A DNA stretch of 33,788 nucleotides from Branchiostoma floridae (Eukaryota; Chordata; Leptocardii; Amphioxiformes; Branchiostomatidae), in the NCBI RefSeq assembly GCF_000003815.2, contig NW_023365716.1, forward strand, positions 618,388 to 652,175. Reading direction: 5' to 3'. Made by a program: the position numbers and the translations under genes. The notes under the pieces were generated by a model, which had not been told where the DNA came from, made no database searches, and saw only the letters and a program-made list of their open reading frames with translations. Positions 21,716 through 32,277 of the stretch are shown here, in pieces. Position 1 is the first letter of the stretch, and the number at the start of each line of letters is the position of its first letter.

Positions 21716-23407
21716 TCACATTTCAGGAGACAAAGTCATAGGCTGTACATTTGTCCCTCTTGTAGACTTAGTTTCTTTTGAATGTATTTTCAAATGTCCA
21801 AACAGCTGAGATTTCCTAGCAGCAGAGTAGTTACACATATCACACTTGTAGTGTTTTTCTCCAATATGGGCTCTCATGTGATCAGACACATTCGACATTT
21901 TAGCTGCCCTGTACCCACACACCCCACACATGTAGGGTTTCTCACCGGTGTGTTTTCTCATATGCTGGTCCAGGGCGCATTTCTGTGCTGCAGAATAGTC
22001 ACACAGGTCACACTTGTAGGGTTTTTCACCCGTATGTGTTCTCATGTGTCGGAATAAGTTAGCTTTCTTTGCCGTCTTGTACCCACACTCCCCGCATTTG
22101 TAGGGGTTTTCCCCCGTGTGTTTCAGCATATGATCATTCAAAGAGGATTTGTGTGCTACAGTATAATCACACTGGTCGCACTTGTAGGGTTTTTCACCGG
22201 TATGAATTCTCATGTGTTGAGACAGGTGTGCCTTTTGAGTCGCCCTGTACCCGCACTCCCCACACATGTAGGGTTTCTCATCACTGTGTTTTGCTACTAT
22301 ATGCCTGTCCATGTGGGTTTTCTGAGCAGCAGAATAATCACACTGGTCACACTTGAAGGGCTTTTCACCTGTGTGTGTTTTCATATGCTCGGACAGGTGA
22401 CACTTATGAGCTGTCCTGTACCCGCATTCCCCACACATGAAGGGTTTTTCACCTGTATGGATTTTCAGATGTTCTGTCAGGTGATCCTTTTTTGCTGTCC
22501 TGTACCCACACTCTCCACACCTATAAGGTTTCTCACCAAAGTTCTTGATTAGATTTGCTCGTTTAAAATTACATTTCTGTCGGGTCTTCATATGTCTGGA
22601 GAAATTTGACTTTTTAGCTGTCCTGTATCCACACTCGTCACACTTGTAGGCTTTCTTACCAGCGTGTTTTGCGAGGTGTTTGTCCAACTTGGATTTGTCT
22701 GAAGCAGAATAGCTGCACTGGTCACATTTGAAGGGTTTTTCTTCCGTGTGAATTCTCATATGTCGGGATAAGTTAAACTTATGAGTTGTCCTGTATCCAC
22801 ACACCTCACACATGTAGGGTTTCTCACCGGAATGTCTTATTTGATGGTCAATCAGATGATGTTTTACTGAAGCTGAATAGTCGCACTGGTCACACTTGTA
22901 GGGTTTTTCTCCTGTGTGCTTTCTCATATGTCGGGATAAGTGGGTCTTGTTAGCTGTCCTGTACCCACACTCCCCACATATATGGGGTTTCTCACCGGTG
23001 TGTTTTGCTACTGTATGGTTGTCCAAAGTGGATTTCTGTGCAGCAGAAAAGTCACACTGGTCGCACTTGAATGGTTTTTCTCCCGTGTGGGTTCTCATAT
23101 GTCGGGATAAATGATGCTTTTGAGCCGCCCTGTATCCACACTCCCCACACATGTAGGGTTTCTCACCGGTGTGTTTAACCACATGCATTCCTATATCACC
23201 TCTGCTCTCCTGTACCTGTGAGGTTGATGTGTTGTCAGGTTGGGGAAAGTTCACATCACAAGTTTCCTGCTGCAGGCCCATGTCTGTTGTCTGGGTCTCC
23301 CTTCTGTCACTCTCCTTCCCAGGGTGTTTTGTATCATGCATCTCCTTCCCAGGATATCCAACACGCAGTTCTGCTTCAGTAAAATGTTTATGGTTGGAAT
23401 CTTCCAT
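21716..23407 (-). CDS. C2H2 zinc-finger protein, 16 fingers
   Basis: Predicted 563 aa in one coding exon. A short N-terminal region (1-84) is rich in PGKE repeats and has no KRAB, BTB, SCAN or ZAD. From residue 85 there are 16 fingers joined by TGEKP linkers, mostly alternating between a GECGYR type and a CDQCDYSA type, so the duplication unit was a finger pair. Finger 7 is degenerate (HMKTRQKC replaces the last histidine) and is followed by an irregular linker, after which two fingers of the first type stand side by side. A DNA-binding nuclear regulator is the family expectation; no target can be inferred. The start chosen is MEDSNH just after an acceptor (CTCTACAG), because the plus-strand paralogue begins MEDSSC at the same place. 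Confidence 0.92.
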   Translation of the reverse strand: MEDSNHKHFTEAELRVGYPGKEMHDTKHPGKESDRRETQTTDMGLQQETCDVNFPQPDNTSTSQVQESRGDIGMHVVKHTGEKPYMCGECGYRAAQKHHLSRHMRTHTGEKPFKCDQCDFSAAQKSTLDNHTVAKHTGEKPHICGECGYRTANKTHLSRHMRKHTGEKPYKCDQCDYSASVKHHLIDHQIRHSGEKPYMCEVCGYRTTHKFNLSRHMRIHTEEKPFKCDQCSYSASDKSKLDKHLAKHAGKKAYKCDECGYRTAKKSNFSRHMKTRQKCNFKRANLIKNFGEKPYRCGECGYRTAKKDHLTEHLKIHTGEKPFMCGECGYRTAHKCHLSEHMKTHTGEKPFKCDQCDYSAAQKTHMDRHIVAKHSDEKPYMCGECGYRATQKAHLSQHMRIHTGEKPYKCDQCDYTVAHKSSLNDHMLKHTGENPYKCGECGYKTAKKANLFRHMRTHTGEKPYKCDLCDYSAAQKCALDQHMRKHTGEKPYMCGVCGYRAAKMSNVSDHMRAHIGEKHYKCDMCNYSAARKSQLFGHLKIHSKETKSTRGTNVQPMTLSPEM

Positions 23408-23739
23408 TTCTGCTCTGTAGAGGGGGGGGGGGGGGATCATACTTAGTTCATCTTACGACATTCTGTATTATCATCATGACATGTGATAACCCCTGTATGG
23501 CATACAGAGGAAAATATATCATAGAATGTCTATACGCTAACCCTAACCTTTTTACATATAGTCCAAGAGGAGATACCGAAATATATTTCCGTAGCTCAGA
23601 AAATCCCACATGCATACCCTAGTTACAATCTGCATTGCTCAAACTGAACCCAAGTTCTGGGAGATACCCCCAATATATATTTTTTCGTAGCTCGGACAAG
23701 CACACCCTGTATGAGGGTCTGCATGGGGCCATCCCGACA

Positions 23740-23920
23740 ACGATTTACGCTGAATTCAGAAGAACCCCCTACGTATTACGCTTAATCAAGAAAGGCAGTT
23801 ACGCTAAATTTGATGGCCTCGCTACGAATTACGTAGATAAGATGGTTTTCCCTACGAGTTACGGGAAAAAAGACAGACTGCCTACGCCTTACAGAAAAGA
23901 GCATGCTCCTATATGGTTAC
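23740..23920 (+). repeat. Degenerate TACGNNTTACG repeats of about 30 bp
   Basis: Words such as TACGTATTACGC, TTACGCTAAATTT, TACGAATTACGTAG, TACGAGTTACGGG and TACGCCTTACAG recur at intervals of about 25-33 bp with otherwise unrelated sequence between them. The open frame running through them looks accidental. Function and class unknown. Confidence 0.5.
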
Positions 23921-24245
23921 ACAATCTATAGGCCACAATCACTGAATGATAGATCATGTCTCTTTAAGGCATGTTGTTCTATGGTCCAGGTGGGATAATA
24001 TAGGCTCTTTATGCAAATTGATGCATATTCTGCGGGCTTTGACTGAGCATCCCAATATACTAGTATTAACAGTATATCTTTTACAGCGCTACAAAAGTAC
24101 CCCCCCCCCCCAACACACACACGTAGTTACGGCTACGTTTCGATAAAAACCTCAGACAAATCCGTACATTATGTAGTTTGTACTCATCAAAGCTTACTAT
24201 ATGGTCATTGTGCTCCCTGTTACGCTCTAAGAAACTAAACAAAAC

Positions 24246-24400
24246 GAAAACAAACCTCTAAAAGTTTCACAAGTTCTGTCCGGCGGCCATGTTCGACGCG
24301 AACTGCGGTTTGAGACCGTCTGGGTCAGCGTGAGGTCATTGTTCTATTTCAATATGGCCGCCGAGCGGGGTCCGAAATAAGAGGTTTGTTTTCTTTTGTC
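24246..24400. promoter_or_regulatory. Mirrored bidirectional zinc-finger promoter
   Basis: Two divergent copies of a first-exon module face away from each other. Minus: ATGGCCGCC at 24290-24282, then a stop, then GAG|GTTTGTTTTC at 24256. Plus: ATGGCCGCC at 24354-24362, stop, then GAG|GTTTGTTTTC at 24383. Each ATG opens a tiny ORF (MAAGQNL and MAAERGPK). ATGGCCGCC resembles the YY1/TISU start element of short-leader housekeeping promoters. The minus module would splice to the acceptor before 23414, and the plus module to the one before 28271. This is inferred from sequence symmetry. Confidence 0.6.
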
Positions 24401-25420
24401 AAGGTGATTTTAACCTCCTTGGTTTTGTTTGGTCTCTTGACAGTGTAACAGAAAGGTAGTTAGTTACATACTAAGTTTGTGTTGAAGAGTACAAGTTACA
24501 TAACGTCTGGGGTATCGCATTCTACTGCAACGTAGTCTGATGCATAATTGTTGTTGTTTATGTTTGTGCCTTCTTTTACGTCTATTTGATCCGCTCGACG
24601 TGGACCTTTTGTGCTTCGGTGCTTCGTAGTTATTGAATTTCCCCTACTGTGGTGCTTCTCTGGTACGCTACACATTCGTGTTTCTGGTTCAAATCTAGGC
24701 AGAAAGTGCGTGTGTGTTTGGGGGGGGGGGGGGGGGTAGGTACTTGTATCATTGGACGTTTAATGTACTAGTATAGCCTTTGTTATATGCAATAATGTAT
24801 TATATATGGTATCATAGACAGTGATGCTTATGTTGGGTGTCGTTAACTCCTTCTTTATTAATAAATACATGGGGTTTGGAGCAAAGAAAATCACTTAAAG
24901 AACTCCTTTTAATTTTATCATATGAACATGCCAGACACTGTACACTTCTCTACACTATAAATGTACTGCCAGTCAGGCCTTCCTTGCACAAATCTACATT
25001 TACATGGGAGTACCCCTAAATGGCCCCGCATGGGGCATCATAGGGGGGAGTTGAGGTCCCGGGTTAGGGCGGGCAGGCCGCCTGCCTGGCACAGAAGCAC
25101 TCAACTTTGGGAGCACTTACAACCGTGCCAGGCAGGGCGTTCCACTCAGGTATCGTGCGCGGTAAAAAAGAGTTTTTGTATATGTCTGTACGTGCGAATA
25201 TGGGTTGGTATTTGTACTGTTGTAGACGTGACTACCCCGGGTGCACCCTTGGCTAAATGGAAGGAAGAACATAACATCATACATTGTACAGATACATGTG
25301 AACACACGTGCATACACACATTACTACTATATAGAGTACAACTAGTACTTTGTAGTATATCTATATGGCCTCCTTTGGTCAATATTGACCATAGTTACAT
25401 CCTATAACTCGCACATATAC
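24401..25420 (+). other. Intron or spacer shared with 32.6-33.8 kb
   Basis: Phrases such as GTTGAAGAGTACAAG, GTGCTTCGTAG, CATGCCAGACACTGTACAC and CAGATACATGTGAAC recur in the same order at 32.7-33.8 kb, showing that this is one arm of a segmental duplication. A G run stands at about 24720-24736. No exon is supported. Confidence 0.6.
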
Positions 25421-25429
25421 ACATGGAAA

Positions 25430-25706
25430 CACAAAATACATACGTTCATACACACACACACTCCCTCTAACACAGAGACACACACTCTCTCCCTCTTGCA
25501 CACAGACACACATACACCCTCTCGCACTCTCGCACACACACATACACACTCTCACAGACACACCCTCTCACACATACACACACTCCCTCTCACACACACA
25601 CACACGCACACACCCCCTCTCTCACACACACACACACACTCCCTCACACACACACACTCCCTCTCTCACACACACACACACACCCTCTCTCACACACACA
25701 CTCCCT

Positions 25707-25737
<31 letters not shown>

Positions 25738-26807
25738 TCTCCCACTCTCTCTCTTACACAGACACACACACTCTCCCTCTCACATACACACACACTCACA
25801 CACACACACACACCCTCTCTCACACACAGACACACAGACACACACTATCTCCCCCCCCCACACACACACTCCCTCTCTCACACACACACTCCCTCTAACA
25901 CACACACANNNNNNNNNNNNNNNNNNNNNNNNNNNNNNNNNNNNNNNNNNNNNNNNNNNNNNNNNNNNNNNNNNNNNNNNNNNNNNNNNNNNNNNNNNNN
26001 NNNNNNNNNNNNNNNNNNNNNNNNNNNNNNNNNNNNNNNNNNNNNNNNNNNNNNNNNNNNNNNNNNNNNNNNNNNNNNNNNNNNNNNNNNNNNNNNNNNN
26101 NNNNNNNNNNNNNNNNNNNNNNNNNNNNNNNNNNNNNNNNNNNNNNNNNNNNNNNNNNNNNNNNNNNNNNNNNNNNNNNNNNNNNNNNNNNNNNNNNNNN
26201 NNNNNNNNNNNNNNNNNNNNNNNNNNNNNNNNNNNNNNNNNNNNNNNNNNNNNNNNNNNNNNNNNNNNNNNNNNNNNNNNNNNNNNNNNNNNNNNNNNNN
26301 NNNNNNNNNNNNNNNNNNNNNNNNNNNNNNNNNNNNNNNNNNNNNNNNNNNNNNNNNNNNNNNNNNNNNNNNNNNNNNNNNNNNNNNNNNNNNNNNNNNN
26401 NNNNNNNNNNNNNNNNNNNNNNNNNNNNNNNNNNNNNNNNNNNNNNNNNNNNNNNNNNNNNNNNNNNNNNNNNNNNNNNNNNNNNNNNNNNNNNNNNNNN
26501 NNNNNNNNNNNNNNNNNNNNNNNNNNNNNNNNNNNNNNNNNNNNNNNNNNNNNNNNNNNNNNNNNNNNNNNNNNNNNNNNNNNNNNNNNNNNNNNNNNNN
26601 NNNNNNNNNNNNNNNNNNNNNNNNNNNNNNNNNNNNNNNNNNNNNNNNNNNNNNNNNNNNNNNNNNNNNNNNNNNNNNNNNNNNNNNNNNNNNNNNNNNN
26701 NNNNNNNNNNNNNNNNNNNNNNNNNNNNNNNNNNNNNNACACACACACACATTCTCTCTCTCGCGCACACACACACACACAAATACACACTCACACACAC
26801 TCTTCCT

Positions 26808-26848
<41 letters not shown>

Positions 26849-27200
26849 CTCTCATATGCACACACACACCAGAAAATGCACTCCTACAGAAATGCATATA
26901 TACAGTACAAACACATATGCACCAACACAAACTAGTACATTGTCACATTCACAAAGACACAGTAAGTTCATGCACACACACACACACCAACTCATTCTTG
27001 CAAACATAGATACTAGTATACGCACATGCAGACACGCAAACACACATATATGAACACATACACAGTCACATCATTATCATCATCGGTCGACATGTTTTCA
27101 CACGACAGTCACATACATACACATATGCGCACTCACATTCAACACGCATACACACACATTTACAGCTATAGTAGTGCACACAAAGTATGCATGCATACTC
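25430..27200 (+). repeat. CA-rich microsatellite with an assembly gap
   Basis: (CA)n interspersed with CTCTCCCTC and similar pyrimidine blocks, fading into CA-rich sequence to about 27200. Bases 25909-26738 are N, so the true length is unknown. Long open frames here (Thr-His or Val-Cys repeats) are low-complexity artefacts. Confidence 0.9.
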
Positions 27201-27295
27201 ACTCAAGGTGTAAGTATGAGAGTAAGTAAATAAGAATCTGGCTTGGAGCTAGGGTAGGATTCCTTCATGAAAGGCTCAAAATACCACCTGCATAT

Positions 27296-27650
27296 GCAGG
27301 TTAGTGCAGGTAAAATTGGAGCTATGCAGGTATTTCTGGTGTCTACCTGCACCTAACCTGCACTGGTCCATGTAATGGGTATATACATGTTAATGCAGGT
27401 AAAATTGGAGCTGTGCAGGTATTTCTGGTGTCCACCTGCACCTAACCTGCACTGGTCCATGTAATAGGTATATACAAGTTAGTGCAGGTAAAATTGGAGC
27501 TATGCAGGTATTTCTGGTGTCTACCTGCACCTAACCTGCACTGGTCCATGTACTGGGTATATACAGGTTAATGCAGGTAAACTTGGAGCTGTGCAGGTAT
27601 TTCTGGTGTCTACCTGCACCTAACCTACACTGGTCTATGTACTGGGTTTA
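27296..27650 (+). repeat. Four-copy minisatellite of about 90 bp
   Basis: Units begin near GTGCAGGTAAAATTGGAGCT at about 27304, 27394, 27483 and 27572 and contain TGCAGGTATTTCTGGTGTC, ACCTGCACCTAACCTGCACT and GGTCCATGTA. The GCAGGT and ACCTGC words give inverted symmetry inside the unit. A diverged tail with GTGCAGGTA continues to about 27866. Confidence 0.85.
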
Positions 27651-27866
27651 ATACATCATTCAAATGTCCTATGATACTTGTATGTGGATCGTTATTAGCT
27701 GCATTTACTATCACCACCTAGAGAGTATAAAACTTTAAAAGAAAAAAATAGCAATGGTTACTGAACAGTTTTAATATGATCCATACTTCCTAAATTAAGT
27801 GTGGTTCAGGAAAAATTTGTATCGTGCAGGTAATTATCAATGTTACCTGTAGCAGTGCAGGTATGC

Positions 27867-28032
27867 TAATCTCCAAGCAGATTCTACAATGGCATAAAAT
27901 AGTACCAACCTGGCCAAGGAGTGTAGTCAGCCAAGAGGTGTCCATTCAGCGAAACACACTCCTAAGCCAGCTTCAGTCCTCTGCCAGCTTTTGATACTAT
28001 CTTATGCTACCGTAGGATCTGCTTGGAGATTA
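27867..28032. mobile_element. Short MITE with a 9-bp TSD
   Basis: Termini TAATCTCCAAGCAGAT and ATCTGCTTGGAGATTA bound 166 bp, with further imperfect inverted match (CATAAAATAGTA / TACTATCTTATG). A perfect 9-bp direct repeat CAGGTATGC flanks it (27858-27866 and 28033-28041). A 9-bp duplication suggests a Mutator-like origin. The target lies in the GCAGGT-rich repeat. Confidence 0.85.
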
Positions 28033-28277
28033 CAGGTATGCAGAAAAAAGTATTTAGAGCCCTTAGACACCACTTCCTCCACCCTCAACATTTATTTCTT
28101 GGAACAGCCGCCTATTCTCTTCCTTGATTTCTTTTCCTTCGTAGGTCACTTAGGGTCAGTTAGCTGACCGTTCGAAAAATATCATAAAAGATGACAGAAT
28201 ACATTGCGAGATGAACTAAGTATATGTAACAATTGTAATTGTTATTTGTCTGTGAAATTACCCCCTACAGAACAGTA

Positions 28278-31144
28278 ATGGAAGATTCCAGCTGTGAACA
28301 TTCTACTGGAGAACTGTGTGCTGCACATCCTGGGAAGGAGATGGACTGTACAGAACACCCTGGGAAGGAGATGGACCATCCTGGGAAGGAGATGGACTGT
28401 ACAGAACGCCCTGGGAAGGAGATGGACCATCCTGGGAAGGAGATGGACTGTACAGAACATCCTGGGAAGGAGAGTGACAGCAGGGAGACCCAGACAGCAG
28501 ACATGGGCATGCAGCAGTGTAACGTGTGATGTGAACTTTCCCCAACCTGACAACACATCAACCTCACAGGGACAGACGAGTATAGGCAATACGGGAGGTA
28601 CCATATTTCTTGTANNNNNNNNNNNNNNNNNNNNNNNNNNNNNNNNNNNNNNNNNNNNNNNNNNNNNNNNNNNNNNNNNNNNNNNNNNNNNNNNNNNNNN
28701 NNNNNNNNNNNNNNNNNNNNNNNNNNNNNNNNNNNNNNNNNNNNNNNNNNNNNNNNNNNNNNNNNNNNNNNNNNNNNNNNNNNNNNNNNNNNNNNNNNNN
28801 NNNNNNNNNNNNNNNNNNNNNNNNNNNNNNNNNNNNNNNNNNNNNNNNNNNNNNNNNNNNNNNNNNNNNNNNNNNNNNNNNNNNNNNNNNNNNNNNNNNN
28901 NNNNNNNNNNNNNNNNNNNNNNNNNNNNNNNNNNNNNNNNNNNNNNNNNNNNNNNNNNNNNNNNNNNNNNNNNNNNNNNNNNNNNNNNNNNNNNNNNNNN
29001 NNNNNNNNNNNNNNNNNNNNNNNNNNNNNNNNNNNNNNNNNNNNNNNNNNNNNNNNNNNNNNNNNNNNNNNNNNNNNNNNNNNNNNNNNNNNNNNNNNNN
29101 NNNNNNNNNNNNNNNNNNNNNNNNNNNNNNNNNNNNNNNNNNNNNNNNNNNNNNNNNNNNNNNNNNNNNNNNNNNNNTTTTTCAAGCACATGAGAATCCC
29201 ACACCAGACAAGCCCATTTTAAGTGGGGACCAGTTGTACCTTTTCTGCCGGCTCAGAAAATCCATTTTGACCAAACATCTAGTGAAACACACCGGTGAGA
29301 AACCCTACATGTGTGGGGAGTGTGGGTACAGAGCGGCTCACAGGTCCAACTTATCCCAACATATGAAAACCCACACCGGAGGAAAACTCTACAAGTGTGA
29401 CCAGTGCGACTTTTCTACCATATGGAAATTCAGTTTGGACCAACATAAAACAAAACACACTGGTGAGAAACCCTACATGTGTGGGGAGTGTGGGTACAGG
29501 GCAACTCTAAAGCCTTTGTTATCCCGACACATGAGAACCCACACCGGAGACAAACCCTACAAGTGTGACCAGTGCGACTATTCTGCAGCACAGAAAGGTA
29601 CTTTGGACCAACATATAGCAGCAAAACACAACGGTGAGAAACCCTACATGTGTGGGGAGTGTGGATACAGATCTGCTTACAAGTCTGGCTTATATCGACA
29701 CATGAAAAGTCACACAGGAGAAAAACCCTACAAGTGTGACCAGTGTGACTTTTCTGCGGCACAGAAATCTACTTTGGACAAACATATAGCTGCAAAACAC
29801 AGTGGTGGGAAACCCTATATGTGTGGGGAGTGCGGGTACAGCACAACTTACAGCTCAACCTTCTCCAGCCATATGAGAACCCACACAGGAGAAAAACCCT
29901 TCAAGTGTGACCAGTGTGACTATTCTGCAGCACAGAAATGTTATCTAGACCAACATAAAACAAAACACACCGGTGAGTATCCTTACATGTGTGGGGAGTG
30001 TGAGTACAGGACGGTGCGTAAGTCAAACTTTTCCGATCACATGAGAACCCACACAGGAGAAAAACCTTACAAATGTGATCAGTGTGACTATTCTGCGATT
30101 TTAAAATCTTATTTGAACAAGCATATATCAAGACAGCACAATGATGACAAACCCTGCATGTGCGGGGAGTGCGGATACAGGGCAGCTTGTAAATCTGACT
30201 TGTCCAAACATATGGCAAAACACACAGGAGAAAGACCCTACAAGTGTGACCAGTGTGACTATTCTGCAGTACGGAAATGTCATTTGGACGAGCATATAGC
30301 ACGACACACGGGTGAGAAACCCTACATGTGTGGTGAGTGCGGGTACAGGACAGTTAAAAAATCACGCTTATCTATCCACATGAGGACCCACACAGGTGAA
30401 AAACCCTACCAGTGTGATCAGTGTGACTATTCTGCAGCACTGAAAAGTCGTTTAAATGAGCATATAGCACGACACATTGGTGATAAGCCCCTACATGTGT
30501 GGTGAGTGTGGGTACAGGGCAGCTAATAATTCCCGCTTAGCCATACATATGAGAACCCACACGGGAGAGAAACCCTACAAGTGTGACCAGTGTGACTATT
30601 CTGCTGCAGAGAAATCCGCTTTGACCAGGCACCTTTTCAAACACAGTGATGAGAATCCCTTCACGTGCGGGGAGTGTGGATTCAAGACGGATAGCAACTC
30701 TCACTTATCCCGACACATGAGAACTCACACACCGACAGGGGAAAAACCCTACAAGTGTGACAAGTGTGACTATTCTGCTGCACAGAAATGTGATTTGGAC
30801 AAACATCTGGTAAAACACACCGGTGAGAAACCCTACATGTGTGGGGAGTGCGGGTTCAGGACAGGTAGAAAGTCTGACTTATTCCGACACATGAGAACCC
30901 ACACAGGGGAAAAAACCTATAAATGTGACCAGTGTGACTATTCTGCTGCACAGAAAACACGTTTAAACCAGCATCATATTGCTAAACACACTGGAGAAAG
31001 ACCACCAGTGTGACTATTCTACTGCAGACGAATCCACCTTGGACGAGCATCTAATTATAAAAAAATCCCGTTTGTGAGAAACCCTACATGTGTGGGGAGT
31101 GTGGGTACAGGACAACTCGGAAGTCTATCATGTCTGAACATATG
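28278..31144 (+). pseudogene. C2H2 zinc-finger paralogue, frame-broken (about 20 fingers plus gap)
   Basis: Starts MEDSSCEHSTGELCAAHPGK just after an acceptor (CCCCCTACAG), like the minus-strand paralogue. The PGKEMD segment is expanded, then one extra base near 28518-28525 relative to the paralogue shifts the frame to a TGA at 28527-28529. The paralogous DVNFPQPDNTSTSQ continues in the next frame. After the N gap (28615-29177) and a damaged finger, 14 clean fingers run to 30484. There an extra C (CCCCTACATG) shifts the frame, and six more fingers follow to about 30998. A deletion then joins a finger linker to mid-finger sequence, with two decayed fingers to a TGA at 31142-31144. Either a recent pseudogene or an allele/assembly with indel errors. 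Confidence 0.8.
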
Positions 31145-31318
31145 TGAATTTAGCCATTGAGTATGTAACCTGCACTGTAAATCAGTTTTCTTACTTAGGT
31201 AAAAAAGTACTCATTTTATTTGTGTTGCAATCACTTGTTTATTTGTTTTGAATCACTGTAATTTAGATAATATGTATATAGTATAGTACACTTTACACAT
31301 GGAATAGCCCTCAAAGAG

Positions 31319-31324
31319 AATAAA
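31319..31324 (+). terminator. Poly(A) signal candidate of the plus zinc-finger gene
   Basis: AATAAA about 175 bases after the last recognisable finger, consistent with the 3' end of the ancestral transcript. Confidence 0.5.
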
Positions 31325-31496
31325 GCAGCCATCTTGGTTTTCTTCAATGGTGTGATGTTTTGATGTGTGATAATGGCTATATGATAATATCGTTAATGAC
31401 CTGCTTTTCTTCCGCAGAATCGACAATGCCTTTTATCATATTGTATCATATAGTTGATTAGACACTAGTGTTATATATTACACTATGTTCTACTCT

Positions 31497-31980
31497 TAAG
31501 GTGCCCTCTCACTGCACTTGTGTCAAGCTTGCGTCACTGCGGGTTTCGAAAGATACTCAACAAATTTCAGAGATACAGAACGAATTTTCTTACCTGTTAT
31601 GTATTTTGTCGTCTTCTAAGTCATACTTGTCAGAAGTGACTGACTGCTATCTATGCACTGTAAATGCATTTAAGTTCGCGGAGATTTGATTTCGCGATAG
31701 CGGGGAAATGGACTTTTCGCTGTGGTTTTGATTTCGCGGTAGCACCATGCACGGTAGTCTCTTACTGCTATGGAAAAAAATGTTCGCTGTTTTAAATTCG
31801 TGGTGAAGCGGGCGCCGCGAAAACCGCGAACATTAATCCACCGCGAAAGTTTCTGCATTTACTGTATTACACAATATCTAAATAATGAAAAAAATCTGAG
31901 AAAATAAAAAAACAGTGACGCAGTGAACGAACCCCGTAGTAACGCAAGCTTGACGCAAGTGTAGTGAGAGTGCACCTTTA
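31497..31980. mobile_element. TIR element containing a nested MITE
   Basis: The outer arms AAGGTGCCCTCTCACTGCAC and the inverted GTAGTGAGAGTGCACCTTT continue into CAAGCTTGCGT / ACGCAAGCTTG. Flanks are TTAA on the left and TTTA on the right, possibly a decayed TTAA target. A TA-CTGTAAATGC MITE (31656-31866) lies inside. Confidence 0.7.
31656..31866. mobile_element. MITE with CTGTAAATGC ends, copy 3 (nested)
   Basis: Starts CACTGTAAATGCATTTAAG and ends GCATTTACTGTA; TTCGCGGAGATTTGATTTCG interior as in the other copies. Inserted in the larger TIR element at 31497-31980. Confidence 0.8.
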
Positions 31981-31989
31981 GTCTTCGAG

Positions 31990-32140
31990 ACGGTACATGC
32001 AATTAGGCCAAAAATCACTGACGAAGGATAGTGGATTCTATCCGAAACGTCTGACCGTTTCAAAACCGTATCCAGTTGCTTGAGTAACTATTTTTGGTGT
32101 ATCTTATTACCTGGATGTCTAACCTACATCGACGTATACG
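31990..32140 (+). repeat. Dispersed repeat fragment with TCCGAAACGTCTGAC
   Basis: Contains GACGAAGGATAGTGGATTC and TCCGAAACGTCTGAC, then AGTTGCTTGAGTAACTATTT and TACCTGGATGTCTAAC, the arm of the MITE family also seen at about 6590-6815 and 14923-14985. Only one arm is clear. Confidence 0.5.
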
Positions 32141-32277
32141 ACGCCTTTGGGCGTGGTTTTGCAAATAAAACATCATTTAATATGACTCTATATAGACCGA
32201 AGGGTAGCGAGTTATTAACCCTATATTAAACTTGTTAATGTTAATCTTAGAAATGTAACACAAACACACACAATCCC

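Noticed and set aside
21782-23114. Plus-strand frames opposite the zinc-finger gene
   Set aside because: Antisense shadows of the finger repeats, as are the minus-strand frames at 29430-30302 opposite the paralogue.
24100-24112. Poly-C and poly-G runs as regulatory quadruplexes (24100 and 24720)
   Set aside because: Single uninterrupted homopolymer runs in repetitive intergenic DNA; no supporting context and prone to assembly error.
25385-26935. Long open frames of Thr-His or Val-Cys repeats on both strands
   Set aside because: They are translations of CA/CT microsatellite and of an N gap; no coding signal.
28242-29204. Minus-strand and plus-strand frames running through the N gap at 28615-29177
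   Set aside because: The gap translates as unknown residues, so continuity across it is not evidence of a protein.
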